Of a stretch of DNA of 64,000 nt, positions 34,590 to 48,117 are shown in pieces. Position numbers and translations under genes: made by a program. The notes below the pieces were generated by a model. It had not been told where the DNA came from and ran no database searches. It saw only the letters and a list, made by a program, of their open reading frames with translations. This DNA comes from Paramecium sonneborni (taxonomy: Eukaryota > Ciliophora > Oligohymenophorea > Peniculida > Parameciidae): contig CAJJDN010000122.1 in assembly GCA_905182985.1 (NCBI GenBank), positions 133,630 to 197,629 of the forward strand. The letters are read 5' to 3'. Position 1 is the stretch's first letter. Every line of letters starts with the position of its first letter.

Positions 34590-36274
34590 ATGGGAGTTTG
34601 TAGTTCAACTAAAGTTCCTTAGAATAAGAACACTACTAAGGAGAATTTTAATGCATCGTTGGCAAAAACAGCCGATGTTTAATAACCCCAAATAGAAATT
34701 GCTTCTGCTTTAAATGAACAAAGAATAAATTAAAACCAAACCGTTTAGAGAAAGTTAATAAAGTCAGGAACACTTAGCTATTTCGAACACACTCTTGATA
34801 AAACTTAAATTCCAAAACGGCCTAGTACATATTACAAAATATAAATTTAGGAAACAATAAAAAATGGGCTTAGAATTCACCTTAGTTAAAAATCAAAATC
34901 ACTGATGCAATAGCCTCAAAAGATTATTCGGTTTATAAAGGCAAGGTAAAGACATTCAACAAATTAACGAATCGAGTGATGTAACATAACAGCGATGGGT
35001 AAATAGTCTTCATGGAATAACATCCATACGATTAAGAAGGAAAGGATTACATAGATTGGCTCTAGAAAACTAATTTGGTAATTATGATAATTACTATTTT
35101 AAGGAATTTTATCATATTGCAAAGATTTATGAAATATTTATTTGGGGCAAGAATTTTTAAATAATTAGTGAATATTGTACTGGAGGTCCATTATCAGAGT
35201 TATTAGGACATAAACTATCTGAATAGGTAGTGAGTAATATCCTCGATTAAATTTTTGAAATCATTAATTTTCTTCACAAAAATAAGTTAACCCACAATAA
35301 ATTGACAATAGATAGCTTTTCTTTTTATTACGATTTGTAAAATTATTTGATCAAGTTAACAGATTTAAAAAGTTTATTCAAACCTTAAAAAGAACCTTAA
35401 CTTTAAGTCATTCAGTATGCATCTCCTGAATCTTTAACTTCTAATCATCCTCATAAATCAAATGACATTTGGTCTTTAGGAATTATTGCTTATCAATTAA
35501 TCACAAGAAATTTAATTTACGAAGGGAATTCAAATCTCGAAACAATCTAAGATGTTAAACAAGCAATTTTGAAATGGACTACATATTAAGACATTTCAGA
35601 TGAAATATCTTAAAATTTTTAAGATCTTATTTTAAATATGCTCAATCCTGATAAAACTTAAAGAATTACTATTGAAGATTGTTAAAAGCATAAATTTATT
35701 TTAAACCATTAAATTAACAATCTCAATTGCCATTTTAAGTATAATTTTACTTACAGTTTCAGCAATGATTTATAAAAATGGCTAATGATTTATCTTTTAG
35801 AAAACTATGAGCATTCTCATTATTAAGTAGGAAAACGTATTTTCGATATCTTAGATAAAGATAAAGATGGAAAATTGAATATATAAGAATTAAAAGATTT
35901 TCAAAGAAGACTTAAATAATCATAAAAATAAGAAATTAATATTAAAATAATTGAAAGTTTAATTGATCACTAAGTGGAAATAGAGTTGCAGGATTTCATT
36001 TTGATGATATCAGATAAATCTATTTACATTACACATGAAAATCTTGATCATAGTTATAAAAAATTAATGAATAAAAATTCAGAAATTACTGTTAAATCTT
36101 TGTCAAAAGTTCTTAATATTTCAGAAAATTAATTGACTGAAGAATTTAAAAAAAATGAATTGTATTATGAGGTATTTTTAAAAATATTATATGTAGAATT
36201 ATTGTATTCCTTTAGAATATATCAAATATGAATCAACTATGAATTAAATTTTGTTAGTTTAAAATGAAAATTGA
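34590..36274 (+). CDS. CDPK-like pseudokinase 1
   Basis: Protein of 535 aa with introns at 34825-34850, 35078-35103 and 36172-36196. The N-terminus MGVCSS fits N-myristoylation plus palmitoylation. The kinase fold is clear (DYSVYKGKVKTF, IISEYCTGGPLSELL, QYASPESL, KSNDIWSLGIIAYQL), but catalytic residues are gone: HRDLK is replaced by THNKLT, DFG by TDLKS, and no clear glycine loop or VAIK lysine is seen. One good EF-hand follows (LDKDKDGKLNIQEL), with further degenerate ones. This is a calcium-dependent-kinase architecture without catalysis; a calcium-controlled scaffold or allosteric role is inferred. Two paralogues with the same losses lie at 37812 and 56871. Confidence 0.85.
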
Positions 36275-36553
36275 TATCTATTTCATAATAAAAATGCTCT
36301 ATTAATATATTTCTGAAAATAACACTTTAATTTATTTATTATTTTTTACTTCTTTAAAAAAGAAAACTATTTGTCTGAAGAACTTCAAAAAAGTTGATTT
36401 TCTTATTCTTCAGTCTTGGTAATTCACTCAGAGAATGAATTTGTAATTGATGAATTTAAACTTAAAAAAAGAAGAAAAACTATTAATTAAAAAAAAAGAT
36501 GAGTATTTATAAATAAATAGAAATGTTGATAATGTTGAGTATGGTGCACACAA
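36275..36553. other. intergenic between convergent genes
   Basis: Poly-purine/poly-pyrimidine AT-rich spacer between the first pseudokinase and the next minus-strand gene; no gene assigned. Confidence 0.4.
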
Positions 36554-37682
36554 TCAAATATAAAAGCTTTTTTATATCTAATCTTTCACTTTAATAGCTT
36601 ATTAAGGTGTTAATTTATGATTAACACTTAATTTAATCATAATTTTATCTAGATTCTAATTCTAAAATAATATATATTTTATTTTTACAAACTCTTTTTG
36701 CATTAACTTTTACTATTTTATCATGACTCACTTTAACATTAGTCACAATTTCATCTTTTGTATATTTTTCATCAATGCATTCATCACTCAATAATTATAT
36801 CTAAATGACTTCACTTACAAGCCTATTGAATTTCTATTCGTCATAATGCAATCCAGTAGAATAAAAGAAGTTTCGAATACATTCTTAAGGGTCTTAATTT
36901 TTATAAACTGCAATATCACCTATATATTAACCAAATTAATATAATTTAATTTTTCCTATTGTTTAGCTTTGATCTATTAATTGATATTATGATAATAAAT
37001 CTACTTTCATTTCATCTTCTAAATCTTGCAGAAAACTAGTGTTTTTATATGCTTATGCCTTCCATAAAGCACTATCAATTTTTCCTAATCTATTATAATT
37101 AATCCAATCATATAATCTTGTCATATACATTTCTATTGTCTATTAGATAATATCTGAAGTTTTTGAAATTATAGCTGCAGTAGTTGAAACACTTAATTCT
37201 TATAACAATTTATGTGTCAAAGTGAAAGATGTATCATCAAGAAAAACTGGCAATTTAATTGTTCTATATTTTAAATCAAATTAAAGTGTAAGTAATTAAG
37301 TCGATTATTGAATTTTGTGTATTGGTGATTTAGATCTGGACTTTGATCTTTGTTATGTTTGTATTTTCTACTTTGATTTTCCATTTTTTTGAATATCAAT
37401 TTACAATGTAGGAATAGGTGATTACTTTTAATAAGTTTAATTTTAATCAGTGTCTGATTCAATTATAGATGATTTAACTTTTTATTATTAGTTTTCATCT
37501 GAAGAATCTTGGATAGAACAATTTTGAAATGATCGAAATTTTTGTAATTAGCTGTTATTTATTTAATTGCTATTCTTTTTAAGTTTTTTTCTGAATAGTC
37601 CACTATCAATTTTATTTTGATGAGTTTATCTTTCTGTCCCTGAAGAACTACTTATAAAGGATGCTCTTAAGAATTCTGTCAT
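36554..37682 (-). CDS. hypothetical protein between two pseudokinases
   Basis: From ATG 37682 the frame is clear for ~330 codons: a Ser/Gln-rich disordered half (QRSKSRSKSPIHK), then a compact part with MTRLYDWINYNRLGKID, IGKIKLYQFGQYIGDIAVYK and NFFYSTGLHYDEQKFNRLV. No family recognised. The 3' end is uncertain: unspliced, the frame stays open to 36222 and would overlap the neighbouring pseudokinase. A 28-nt intron at 36598-36625 leads to TGA at 36554, the end given here. Confidence 0.5.
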
Positions 37683-37811
37683 AACAATTTCTTTTATAAT
37701 AATTATTTTAATAATATAGAAGCATCTAAATTTTATTAGTGTTTTTTGATTATCTAAAATATTAATAAGATTTATTGTAATCATATAAAATGTAATTAAG
37801 ATTAATTTTAA

Positions 37812-39566
37812 TCATGCTATAGGGATTGGAGTCTCATAATTATTTAAAAACTCTCTATATTCTTTTAAAGATAACTAAATATTATAATTGATATATTTAC
37901 AATCTCATTAAGGTTGAAAGTCTTAAAATCTTATCGTATTTATTATTCATTACAATTGTTTAACACTTTTTACAGTGATTTTGGAGTTATTATGTTTGAT
38001 AACCTAGAAAGAAGTTTGAAACTTGATTCTAAGATTTCTTAAGTTAATATAATTTCTTTATTGGAAGCTAAAAGTAAGAACTCTTGTAAGGTAAGATCTT
38101 TTTCAAGATTAAGTTCATCAATAAGATCTTTTCCTTCAATTGAAAATAATTCTTTAAGTTCATCTAAACTCAATGTCCCATCTTTATTAGTATCGGCTGT
38201 TAAAAATAACTTAGTCAAAACTTTTAAATGATCATTAGCATAGTTGTGAAGAAGATATTAAAATACACATTTATGAAAATAAGTCATATTTTTACACTTT
38301 ATCATATTTTTTAAAGGTTTCAAGAAATCTTAAGGTTAGACTTATTTCATCTTAATGAGATAAGGATGTTCTAAACATTTTTATAAGGTAATTCTATTGT
38401 AACGATTAATCTGTAGCATTTCTAATAGAAGTGAGTTCATTTCTGAAGGATGATCATTTAAATAATTTTGAGGGTCAAACTAATCAATTTCTGATATTTT
38501 ATAAGGTAATTCTTGATTTCTTAAATATAGAACAATGATAGCTAAAGCCCAAACATCATTATATTTATTTCTAGTTTTGGTTTCGATCAGATTCTATTTA
38601 TTATTATGATATGTAGCTTTGTGTTTTAGATTTGATTTAGTTATGGTAAGTGGATCTTAATAAAAATGAGCCTCTTTTGGATACATCAATTAATAGATAC
38701 TTCTAATATCAGTTAATTTAATATAAGGTGTAGAAGAATCATCAAAAACTGAAAAACTATCAATAGTCAATTCATCATGACTTAATCCTAATGAATGAAT
38801 ATAAGCTAATGCATCTACCATTTAATATAATATAATTCCAATTTGTTAATGATTAAATTTACGAAATTCTATAAATTTTGATAAAGATCCTCCAGGACAA
38901 CATTCATACATCACTTAATAAGTTTTTTTATTATCATCTACAAGAGTGTCAATAATTCTTACAATATGCATATTATCCTAAGTTATTAATTATCTTACTA
39001 ATTTTATTTCACCCATCTTATCAATATATTAATGATTTCTATTATCAAATTTAAGTATTTCAACTTAAACTAATTATCCTGTTTCATTATGTTACATGAC
39101 CGTTTTGCCTTAATTATCTATTATATTATATAGTTCGAATACCTAGATTTTTACTAGATACAATTGAATAGCTTTTAGAAACAGATACTTAAGGAGTTTT
39201 AGTATTTTGTCTTACACTATTTCTTTAATAAGGAAGGTTTAATTGTGATCCCGTTTTTTATTATTCTTATAACTAAGACGGCTGAACGATCATAGTCCTA
39301 GTTGTCATTGTTGTACCATGAGAAGGTCTTCTAATGATCATTGTATCGTTTTTAGTCTAACTTAATTACACTTGAGATGTAATTTAATTCGGAGAGAGTT
39401 TCCTTTGTAAACTAATATTGTTTTATTTCAAAGTTTACTCTTAGAATTAGGTTGTATCATTCTTTTAATCATTAACAAAAGAAATTTATTGATTTATTTT
39501 GCCTTCTACTTACTTTTTCTTTTATCTCTAATTATTTGACTAAGATGAAGAAGTACAAACTCCCAT
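37812..39566 (-). CDS. CDPK-like pseudokinase 2
   Basis: Protein of 560 aa with introns at 39118-39142, 38978-38998 (21 nt) and 37875-37900. N-terminus MGVCTSSS. A long Ser/Thr/Gln-rich region precedes a kinase fold with VMYECCPGGSLSKFIEF and YNDVWALAIIVLYLRNQELP. Catalytic motifs are lost: SHDELTIDSF stands where HRDLKPEN should be, so the catalytic Asp is Glu, and LTDIRS stands for DFG. An EF-hand with intact ligands is present (TADTNKDGTLSLDEL). The SHDELTIDSFSVFDD and THNKLTIDSFSFYYD strings of the two neighbours are clearly homologous. Confidence 0.85.
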
Positions 39567-39669
39567 TAATTATAAATAATCAAATTTAAATCTAAAGAAC
39601 AATTAAATTCTTTTTTATCATATAATTAAAATAAAGTTTAAGAAGGAAATTTATCAAAATTTGAATATA

Positions 39670-40764
39670 TCAAATACAGCTAACACCTGAGATTGTACAC
39701 TTAGCTAGAATGCATAACGTCAAATCTAAGATGTCAGGACAATTATTTGAAATGGTTGGATCAACAAATAAAAAGTTACCTGAACCACTTACGATGACAT
39801 TACAATATCCATTTGAACAAGCTTATTAAAATTCTACTTCATAAAATATCATTTTGACTAAATCTATTTTCATTAATTGTACTGTGTTTAATGTAGTTTT
39901 TGCCCATTTTATCTTGTATTTTAAGTTTATTTCATTTGTTATTTGAATCATAAATATTGGACTTACAGCATTTTAAATCCCAAATATTTAAGGATAGATT
40001 ACTGTTAATTCAAAAAATCCATTTTCTGGATATGTTTCCCATGATAAAAATATTTATTATTGAAATTAAAATCCCAAATATTTCAAATGAATATGATTAA
40101 AATTCACAAAATTATAAACAGTATAATATTTTTCTGAATAGGTGTTTAATCTCTAATAATAAATATCTATAAGTTCTAAAATTTTGCATATTGTTGAACT
40201 TCTTTAAAGTGAATCAGAATAAAGATCATCTCTAACATTTTATAAACTTTCATAAATTGCCCTTTCCAAATAATATGGATGGGAATACTTTCCAATCAGA
40301 ATAGCTGCTTATTTTATATATAAATCAAGAATAGCACATAATTATGCTTAAGAACTTGATAAAAAGTCAAGTTAAAATAATTTATCCATTGCCTATACAC
40401 TAGGTTATTCACTACTTAGTTAAATAATAGATGCTTAAGTTTGTGCTTTATCTTCTTCTGATAAGTCAGATAAAAATCTATATAAATATATCTTTTAAGC
40501 TGTATAAGCTATATTGCAGCAAGAAGCTATAAATTGAGGAGGTGTATAGGAAACCTGTTTACAAAGATTTTCTAAAGCTCCTCCTGATCGACAAGCAGCC
40601 AAATTATTTACTAAATGACATTATAGGGAAAGGCATTAAGAATTCTTCCAATAACAATATCCAGAATTTTCACATGTTATTTGATCTAAAGTAAAACAGG
40701 AGATTGTTCCAATCGCTTGACAATAAATATTACCAATTAATGAAACGAAAATTATCATAATCAT
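39670..40764 (-). CDS. secreted Cys-rich protein
   Basis: Single exon, 364 aa. The start MIMIIFVSLIGNIYCQA is a signal peptide. A cysteine-rich segment follows (CFTLDQITCENSGYCYWKNS and CRSGGALENLCK) that resembles a PSI-like or surface-antigen-type disulfide module. The rest is mixed helical and strand, with a second Cys group near the end (CSNGYCN, CPDILDLTLC). No GPI or membrane anchor is obvious; it ends CTISGVSCI. A secreted or surface function is inferred from the signal peptide only. Confidence 0.65.
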
Positions 40765-41092
40765 TTTAATTAATAATAATTATTATGTATATTTATAAAT
40801 AAGTAATACTTTTTTAAGAACAATAAGAGGAGATTAAAATTAAATTTTAATTTTAAATGAATAAGTTGTCAATTATAAAGATTGTAATAAAATGTATTAT
40901 GTTTTTAAATAAATAGATATGGTTAACATATAATTTTGAAATGTAGATACGAATTTTAGATATGTTATTTAATGTTAAGAATTTAAAATATATTTGCTTT
41001 TTTAGTTATATTTTAATTTGTCAAAGAAGCGGGAAATGTAATTTTTAAGAATGATATATTTTATAAGTGCATTAATTAAATTGAAAATTAAG
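40765..41092. other. divergent intergenic region
   Basis: AT-rich spacer between the secreted-protein gene and thymidine kinase; nothing else recognised. Confidence 0.45.
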
Positions 41093-41815
41093 ATGTATAC
41101 AGGCACAATCTCAGTAATATATGGTCCAATGGTAAATAAATAAATATATATGAGTTTTCTGGTAAAACAAGTGAATTAATGAGATTGGTAAAAAGATTTA
41201 CAATTTCTGAAAGAAAATGTGTTGTGTTAAATTATGCAAATGATAATAGATACTCAGAAGAGTAATGTATTTCAAGTCATGACAAGTATGATGAATATTA
41301 AAATAAAGATAATTTTTGAAAGCCATAAAAGTATGTAAATTGAATGAAGCATATGAGAAGTGTAAGGATAGTGATGTAGTTGCAATTGATGAAGGTTAAT
41401 TCTTTTCAGATGTAAATAAGATAATAAATAATATAGATTGTTGAATTTAGTGAGAAGATGGCAAATTAAGGAAAGATTGTAATAGTAGCAGCTCTTGATG
41501 GAACATTTGATAGAAAACCTTTTCATAATATTTTAAATTTGATTCCATTAGCTGAACGAATAACAAAATTAACAGCAGTATGTTGGTTTTGTAAAAGAGA
41601 GAATGCTTCTTTTACTAAAAGAATAGTATAATCTCAAGAAAGTAAATTAAAATATTAAAAAATTAGTTGAATTAATTGGTGGTGAAGATTGTTATAAACC
41701 TGCATGTAGAGTATGTTTTCATCTTTCAGAGAATTAATAGAAAATTAAATCAATTCCTGAATTATTGTTTGTAAATTAAGATAATCATGTTGGTTAATAA
41801 AATTTGATTTGCTGA
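41093..41815 (+). CDS. thymidine kinase (type II, TK1-like)
   Basis: Protein of 208 aa with four introns (41132-41154, 41286-41308, 41412-41436, 41642-41666). The Walker A loop [11 protein letters not shown] is created by the first splice. Walker B/lid [23 protein letters not shown] and [10 protein letters not shown] match TK1, and the four zinc Cys are present (CWFC and CRVC). It phosphorylates thymidine with ATP in pyrimidine salvage. The length is typical of the family. Confidence 0.95.
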
Positions 41816-41858
41816 GCAAAAACTATAATTAATTTATATTTTTTATTATTAAACAATC

Positions 41859-42179
41859 ATGAGTTATCATGGAAATGCATTAATAACACCTTCAAGATAT
41901 GGTGGTGAATCATGGAATGCTTAGACATGTTTTACTGCTTAAGAGGATTATTTTTAATGTTTGGATAAAGAGAATTCAACTAATGGTAATTGAATAATTA
42001 ATGCAGTCAATCGTAAACTTTGTGGTAGAGAACATCAATTATGGAAGGAAGTATGTCCAGATGGTGATAGAAGAGCTTAAATGATATATAGAAGACTTGA
42101 AAGATAAAATTAAGAATTGTATACATCAGAATGGCTAAGATAATATAATAATCAATAAAATAATAGAAGCTTCAAATGA
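41859..42179 (+). CDS. COA6-like cytochrome c oxidase assembly factor
   Basis: Protein of 99 aa with a 21-nt intron at 41986-42006. It has the COA6 signature: C-x9-C (CFTAQEDYFQC) followed by C-x10-C (CGREHQLWKEVC), plus DRRAQMIYRRLERQ after it. These CHCH-fold proteins of the mitochondrial intermembrane space help copper delivery to COX2. The gene starts 43 bp after the thymidine kinase stop. Confidence 0.8.
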
Positions 42180-42469
42180 TTAATCAAATACACAAAAATA
42201 AAATATATTATTATTATAATATTACAGTCTAACAAAAATGAAAACTATTCTTCATATTAGATCAAAGAATAGAATTGAATTTAATATCAAATTTATAATT
42301 TTCAATTATCTCCTTTCCTTATAGAGAATTAACACTTTACTTTTTAAGATTTATAAGATATTAAATATTATATAAATAAGATTTCACATTTTGGGTTTTT
42401 AGAAATGATATGTTGATCTAAAATATCTTAATTTAGTGAAGTAATTAATAAAAAAGTCTTTAATTAATA

Positions 42470-44048
42470 ATGTCTTATGTTTCTAGTTGGCCTGTATTTG
42501 TAGAATGTGATACAAGTACAAAATTTTGGAATAGAAATGATTGTGTTGTTGACAATAGTATTTTATTAAGCGAAGAATTAAAGAAAACAGACTATAAAAG
42601 TGTAACAATAAAAGAACGAACTTATGTGTTAAACAATAAGGGTTAATTTTACTACTTGAAGTAAGATAAGTTAAGATGGGTGTAATTGAATACATAAATG
42701 AGTGTAAAATTAATAGAATTGAAGTTACCATAAAGAGATCATGATGTTGTAAAGGTGATTAGAATAAAGAAAAATCAGAGAGTTTATGCATGTTTTTGGA
42801 ATATAGATTAGTAATAGTTTTAATGAATAGAGTTAGAAGACATTTGAATATTTTAAAAGGATAGCTGGATTTTGTGTATGTTAGAATTTCGAATAACTGT
42901 ACACATTCTAAGATTTATTGGGAAAGGGTGGTTATTCTAAAGTTTATAAGCTTTGTCCAGTTAATAAACTACCTTATTAAAAGTAATTTTATGCTGGGAA
43001 AGTATATAATAAAGTAGAAGTGAATTCTAAAAAGAATTTAATGTCAATTTCATAATTAATAAGATAAGAATGTGAGATTTTAAAAAAGTTGAATTCTCCA
43101 TTTATTTTGAACTTATTTGAGATAATCCAATTAGATGAATAATTAAGTAAGAATGTTTAATAAAAATTATGAATAGTATTGATAACAGAATTATTAAGTA
43201 GTGGATCTTTATATTAATTACTAAAGGAGAAAGTTCGTATATAAGAAATGGAAGCAAGTGGAATAATAATGAGAATAGCACTAGGATTATAATGTCTTCA
43301 TAGGTAAAAAGACAATTAACTTAGTTTAGGGTATGTTCATAGGGATATAAAATTAGAGAATGTATTGCTAGATAAAGATGAGATAAAAATAATAGATTTA
43401 GGATTTGCAGAATAAATAAATAGAAATGTATTAACTTCAGGATAAGGTACTGTAGGTTATATGGCACCAGAGATATTTTAAAACTAACCATATACTGAAG
43501 TAGGTGATGTCTTTAGTTTGGGAGTAGTTTATTATTTGTTATTAACTGGGAAATCTCCATTTAGAGGACACAATTAAGAAACTATAATGAGAGCTAATAA
43601 AATATGTGAAATTGAATTTAGTGAATATTGTTTTGTAAATGTTAGTCACAAAATTATTGGTTTAGTCAAATCTATGCTTTAAAAGAATCCGAAAAATAGA
43701 ATAAGTTTAAATGAAGTAATTCAAATGTTAAGAACATAAAGTTAATTAATAGATTATGCTTATAGAACAAATTCTGTAGATGGATCTTAAATGACTAAAT
43801 AAGCAGGAATTAGATCACTTTATTTATTAAGTTAAAATTCTTAGGATTCTTTAAGAGCATAAAAAACTTAATAGAACAGATTAAATGTAACTGATAAATT
43901 CGTTGTTAAAGCAAGCACTTTTCGACCTTCGCTTGTTAATTTAGATAGTAGTGATGATGAAGACTTAGAAGATAATCATCTTCCTGGAACTGTTGTAGAG
44001 TTCTTGTTTGTTTCTATGAATATTATGAATAACATTAAATTTCCTTGA
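42470..44048 (+). CDS. Ser/Thr protein kinase with an N-terminal PH-like region
   Basis: Protein of 500 aa with introns at 42782-42806 (atypical GTTT donor), 43147-43176 and 43304-43324. The first ~110 aa contain W and strand-rich sequence (KTDYKSVTIKERTYVLNNKG) ending AGFCVCQNF, compatible with a PH-like domain. The kinase domain has LLGKGGYSKV, HRDIKLENVLL, IIDLGFAE (DLG for DFG), GTVGYMAPEIF and GDVFSLGVVYY. All catalytic residues are present. The C-terminal tail is Ser/Asp-rich (LDSSDDEDLEDN). The substrate is unknown. Confidence 0.85.
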
Positions 44049-44685
44049 TATTTAATTTTTTCATTATTTAGTTATTATATATTGTAATATTTACTTTCTT
44101 ATGTTATAGAGAATTACATAATTATAATAACTTTTAAATAAAATAAAATAAAATGTACTTTTCTTAACAAAAAACAATTACTAATATAATTTTTTTATAT
44201 TTTGTAATTATAATTTAAATAATGCTTTATAAGTAAGAATATATTTAAAAATCTTCATCATTCAAAGGATTATTTCAAAATTAATACCTTATCAATTTGA
44301 ATTTTTTTTCTAAAATATATCAATAATTTAAACTTTACTATTTTTCAGATAATTCTCTTTTGACATTTTTTCCATCTATTCTTATAAAATAAAAATTATT
44401 TTCTTACTGAAAAGAGTAGTATTGATTATAGAATATCTAATTTTACTTTAAAGAGGATTTTCTTCAACATCTTTTAATTTATTTTCATATAGTATATGAT
44501 TTTACTAAAATTAAGATTCACATTAGACATTCTCTCAATGAAATTGAAACTTAATTAATCAGAACATATAGATAATTAATTAAGAAAAGTTTTATAAGTA
44601 TTTTAATAGATTGAAATTGAGATTTGTAAAGATGTAATGATAAATATATAAAAATATTAATCTACTTAAAAATACATGTAAATAA
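44049..44685. other. convergent intergenic region, nothing seen
   Basis: AT-rich; no frame on either strand with coding character. Confidence 0.45.
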
Positions 44686-45926
44686 TCAAAAAATGAATAA
44701 TAATCCAACATATAAGATAAGGATGGAAGCATAACTATTTAAATGTCTGGTTTTCACATGTAATTTTAGACCTTTGTTATTAATTGAATGTGCAAATCCA
44801 ATCTTCTTGTCAGCTTGATCGAAAACAGTATAATAGCTATGTAAGAAAGCATCACCTAATAATAAGAAATCATCAATTTATGACCTTTCTAATTTAGTAT
44901 TACATTTAGATTAGCTCCCATCTAAAATTGTACATGCTATATGAATATAGAGAAAATAGAATACAATAAATATAATCTTATGGATTGAGTAATAATTCAA
45001 AGGAACTGTTGACATTAATTTTAATAATTGGGAAAGCATCAATGATTCCTTATTCATGTGTAGCATTGACAAAACAATGTACAGTACAATAAGAGGGTGC
45101 ATAATTTTCAACTCTATATGAACATTAGACTCCTTTTGCTGCAAATACTTATAACATATCATCCATTGCTACTGCTGGAACAGTAAGACAACTAGTTCCA
45201 CTATCAACAAGAGCAGTTGCGATTGTAAATAATTCATCATCAATTGACATACCTTCTATTCCTATAAGGTATTAATAATCTGAAATTAAAGGAACATAAG
45301 AAATCTTATGGCCCTTTTAGACAAATTTCATGTCAATTCCACCAAAAAGAATATAACTTCCAAATTCACCTTCATCCTTTAAATACAATGAGAAGTATTT
45401 CTTGGATATAAGTTTTTATTCATAAAGTGATTCCAAAATAGATGGATTTTAATTTGCAGCATTTGAATTGAACCCAAGTCCTAGTATACCTCCACTTGAA
45501 GCCATGTTACCACTTGCTCTTTCTATCAATAAAAAGGACTAATTAAATTTGATATTATGCATCCACACTTAATCCCAAGCTAATGTACCTGATATAGGAC
45601 CATCATCATAGAAAATTTAATAACGGGAATTAGTATTAATACAAGTAGATGATTCTTTACAATCGAATCTCTTGACTAATATAAGATTTTCTTATTATAC
45701 TATTGTTAAGAAATCCTTTCCCATCTATCGAAGGCACCCATAGATCCGAAGATCCTGTATCTATGATTAACTCCATCGGTTATTTCAGAGATCCAAATTC
45801 CATCAGAACTCTGTATTCTACTTGATGAATATCATGGATAGGATCTACTATGGTTAAATGTTTATGGACTTAATATCTCAAAGTATGACCTTCATAAAAT
45901 AACCCAAGCAGCACAGTTAGAAACAT
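44686..45926 (-). CDS. pepsin-type aspartic protease
   Basis: Protein of 395 aa with introns at 45676-45700 and 44937-44964. N-terminal hydrophobic signal (MFLTVLLGLFYEG). Catalytic motifs are LIIDTGSSDLWVPS and ALVDSGTSCLTVP. The active-site flap is likely in FYDDGPISGTLAWDQV, and ILGLGF and LLGDAFLHSYYTVFD are family landmarks. It ends in a hydrophobic stretch (ASILILYVGLLFIF), suggesting membrane or GPI-type anchoring. Several Cys could form disulfides. A vacuolar or secretory protease is likely. Confidence 0.92.
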
Positions 45927-46725
45927 AATAAATGAAATAATCAACTATTCAAAGTTAATTTAATTACAATAGATAAATAATTACGTTATTTTAGCAAAGT
46001 ATGTAATAACAATACTCTATAATTCAATCAAATTATATCTCTAAACTACTTCTAGAAGTTAAAGACTAATAAAAATATACAATCTTCTAAAGTATTTATA
46101 AAACTTGATATTCTCTTTTTAGAATTAATGTAAATATATAAATAAGTTAGAATAGATCTTTCATATTACACTAATATATTACGATAATTTTATTATTTTA
46201 ATTAGAAATATTATTCAGAAGGTATTCTAATACACAATCATTTGATATCAATTTTTATGCATTTCTAAAATAGTTTTAGAAAAAATACCATTTCTAAAAA
46301 TGAGAATATCTATGATAAATAATACACATTTATGAAATCATTTTTCATAGCAATAAAAATGAGGATGAAAAAAAACTAAAATAAGAAAGTATTTATTAAA
46401 AAAAGTAATGATGGAATTTATTTATTAAAGAGTAGATATTATTATGAGAATAATTTCAAATGTAGTGGTAGATTATTAGTTGTTAATAAGTGATTATAAT
46501 TGAGATAATTAAATAATAATCAAGTAATTAAGCTAAAGGAAAATAGAAATTCAATTTGTATTATGTATATATTTAATTTATAATAGTTATGAATATATAG
46601 TTATATAAAATAATGGAAAGTTAGTTATAATATATATTCAGTATAAAGAGTTAGATAGGTATAATGAATTCAGATTAATTTAATTTAATCAAAAATAAAT
46701 AAAATTAAAAAAGATAAAAATTGAA
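45927..46725. other. intergenic, nothing seen
   Basis: About 0.8 kb of AT-rich DNA between two minus-strand genes. Short frames are all low-complexity. Confidence 0.45.
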
Positions 46726-48117
46726 TCATTAAGAATGAATATATGTGTATCCATCAAATTATTACTATACTTCTTTTAATCTCAATTATTTAGTAAATTC
46801 TTCAATCAAAGTTTTATCTGATTATTAATGTCCTTATTACAATTTTCTATTATATTCCTCACATTTTGGTAGATATGGAGCAGGCATTTTCTTACTATAT
46901 AGACTAATCCAATCAAAACCATAAAACCAAGGATGATCTTTTAATTAAGATATACCTCCAACTCCTAAACGTAAAGATTATTTTCTTTAGATCAATTTAT
47001 TTGTGAAATCAATAAGAGATGAAGAATAATTAGGACATTCTTTTTAAGTTAAGTATACTTATCTAGCAAGTATTTCATCTCTTACTTCTTTACGAGATCT
47101 TCCAATGTAAGGTCTTTTCCCAGTAATTAATTCATAAGTCATAACTCCCAAGGCAAAATAATCAACTCCGTAAGAATGATTTTATCTAAGTAATACTTCA
47201 GGTGCCATATAACCAGGAGTTCCACTAGTTTCATTATGATTATCTATTTTATGTAATCTGGCAATTCCTAAATCTGTTATTCTCAAATAACCTTATTAAT
47301 CAAATACTAAGTTTTCTGGTTTTAAATCTCTATGAATAATTGAATTATTATGCATATATTCAAGTCCTAAAATCAAACATGCCATAAAAAATTCTTTATT
47401 ATTTATATGATATTTTTACTTATTTAATCTTCTTTAAATGATTTATTCAATATCAAATGAAATCTTAAATCTCCTCCTGAAAGATAATCCATTACTAAAT
47501 ATAATGTCTCTCTATCTTGGAATGCTGCCACTATATTTACTATAAATGGATGTTTCAACTTCTAAAGTAAATTCTTCTCGTTTAACACTGATTTTACTGA
47601 ATTCTTCCCTAAAATCCTAAGTCCTCAATCCTAATTACTTAGCTTTTTGCAATTCCTTCATAGCATAGATTTATCTAGATCTTTTATGTTCCACTTTCCA
47701 AACCTTTCCAAATCCACCCCATCCTATTACAAATTTTAATGTATAATTTATCTTTCCAACATAACTATTACATTAATTCGTTGTCAATGTTGTACTTAAA
47801 TTTGTATACTTAAACTTTAAACTTTATACATTCTACCTTTATTGTAATACTATTGCTATGTGGTAAAGGTTTTCTCTTTGTTGTTTTCAACTCTCCTAAA
47901 TAATATGTCTTTCTTTCAGGACTATGCATCTAAGCTTAACAAACATGAACACTTAATTTTGGTTATTCCATTAATTTTGGTGACACACTCACCTTTGGTA
48001 ACACTACTTTCTTATTCAAATTATACTTTCTTATGATGCTCTACGTTTCAATACTATCTGAATTGGTTTCTCATTCTCGGCAAATAAATCTCGGATATTT
48101 GTTTCCTTCTTAAACAT
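46726..48117 (-). CDS. AGC-type Ser/Thr kinase, STK32/YANK-like
   Basis: Protein of 430 aa with introns at 48004-48026, 47809-47836, 47617-47638 and 47394-47419. After ~100 disordered aa the kinase domain reads IGWGGFGKVWKV, YAMKELQK, LKHPFIVNIVAAFQD, DYLSGGDLRFHL, HRDLKPENLVFD, ITDLGIAR and GTPGYMAPEVL. GGDLR(F/Y)HL with KEDQIKFF is typical of the YANK/STK32 group. DFG is DLG, otherwise catalytic residues are complete. The C-terminus is Gln-rich. The target is unknown. Confidence 0.9.

Noticed and set aside
36435..36620. Small plus-strand gene downstream of pseudokinase 1
   Set aside because: It is antisense to the 3' part of the minus-strand gene at 36554-37682, has no recognisable feature, and codon content is equally explained by AT-rich DNA.
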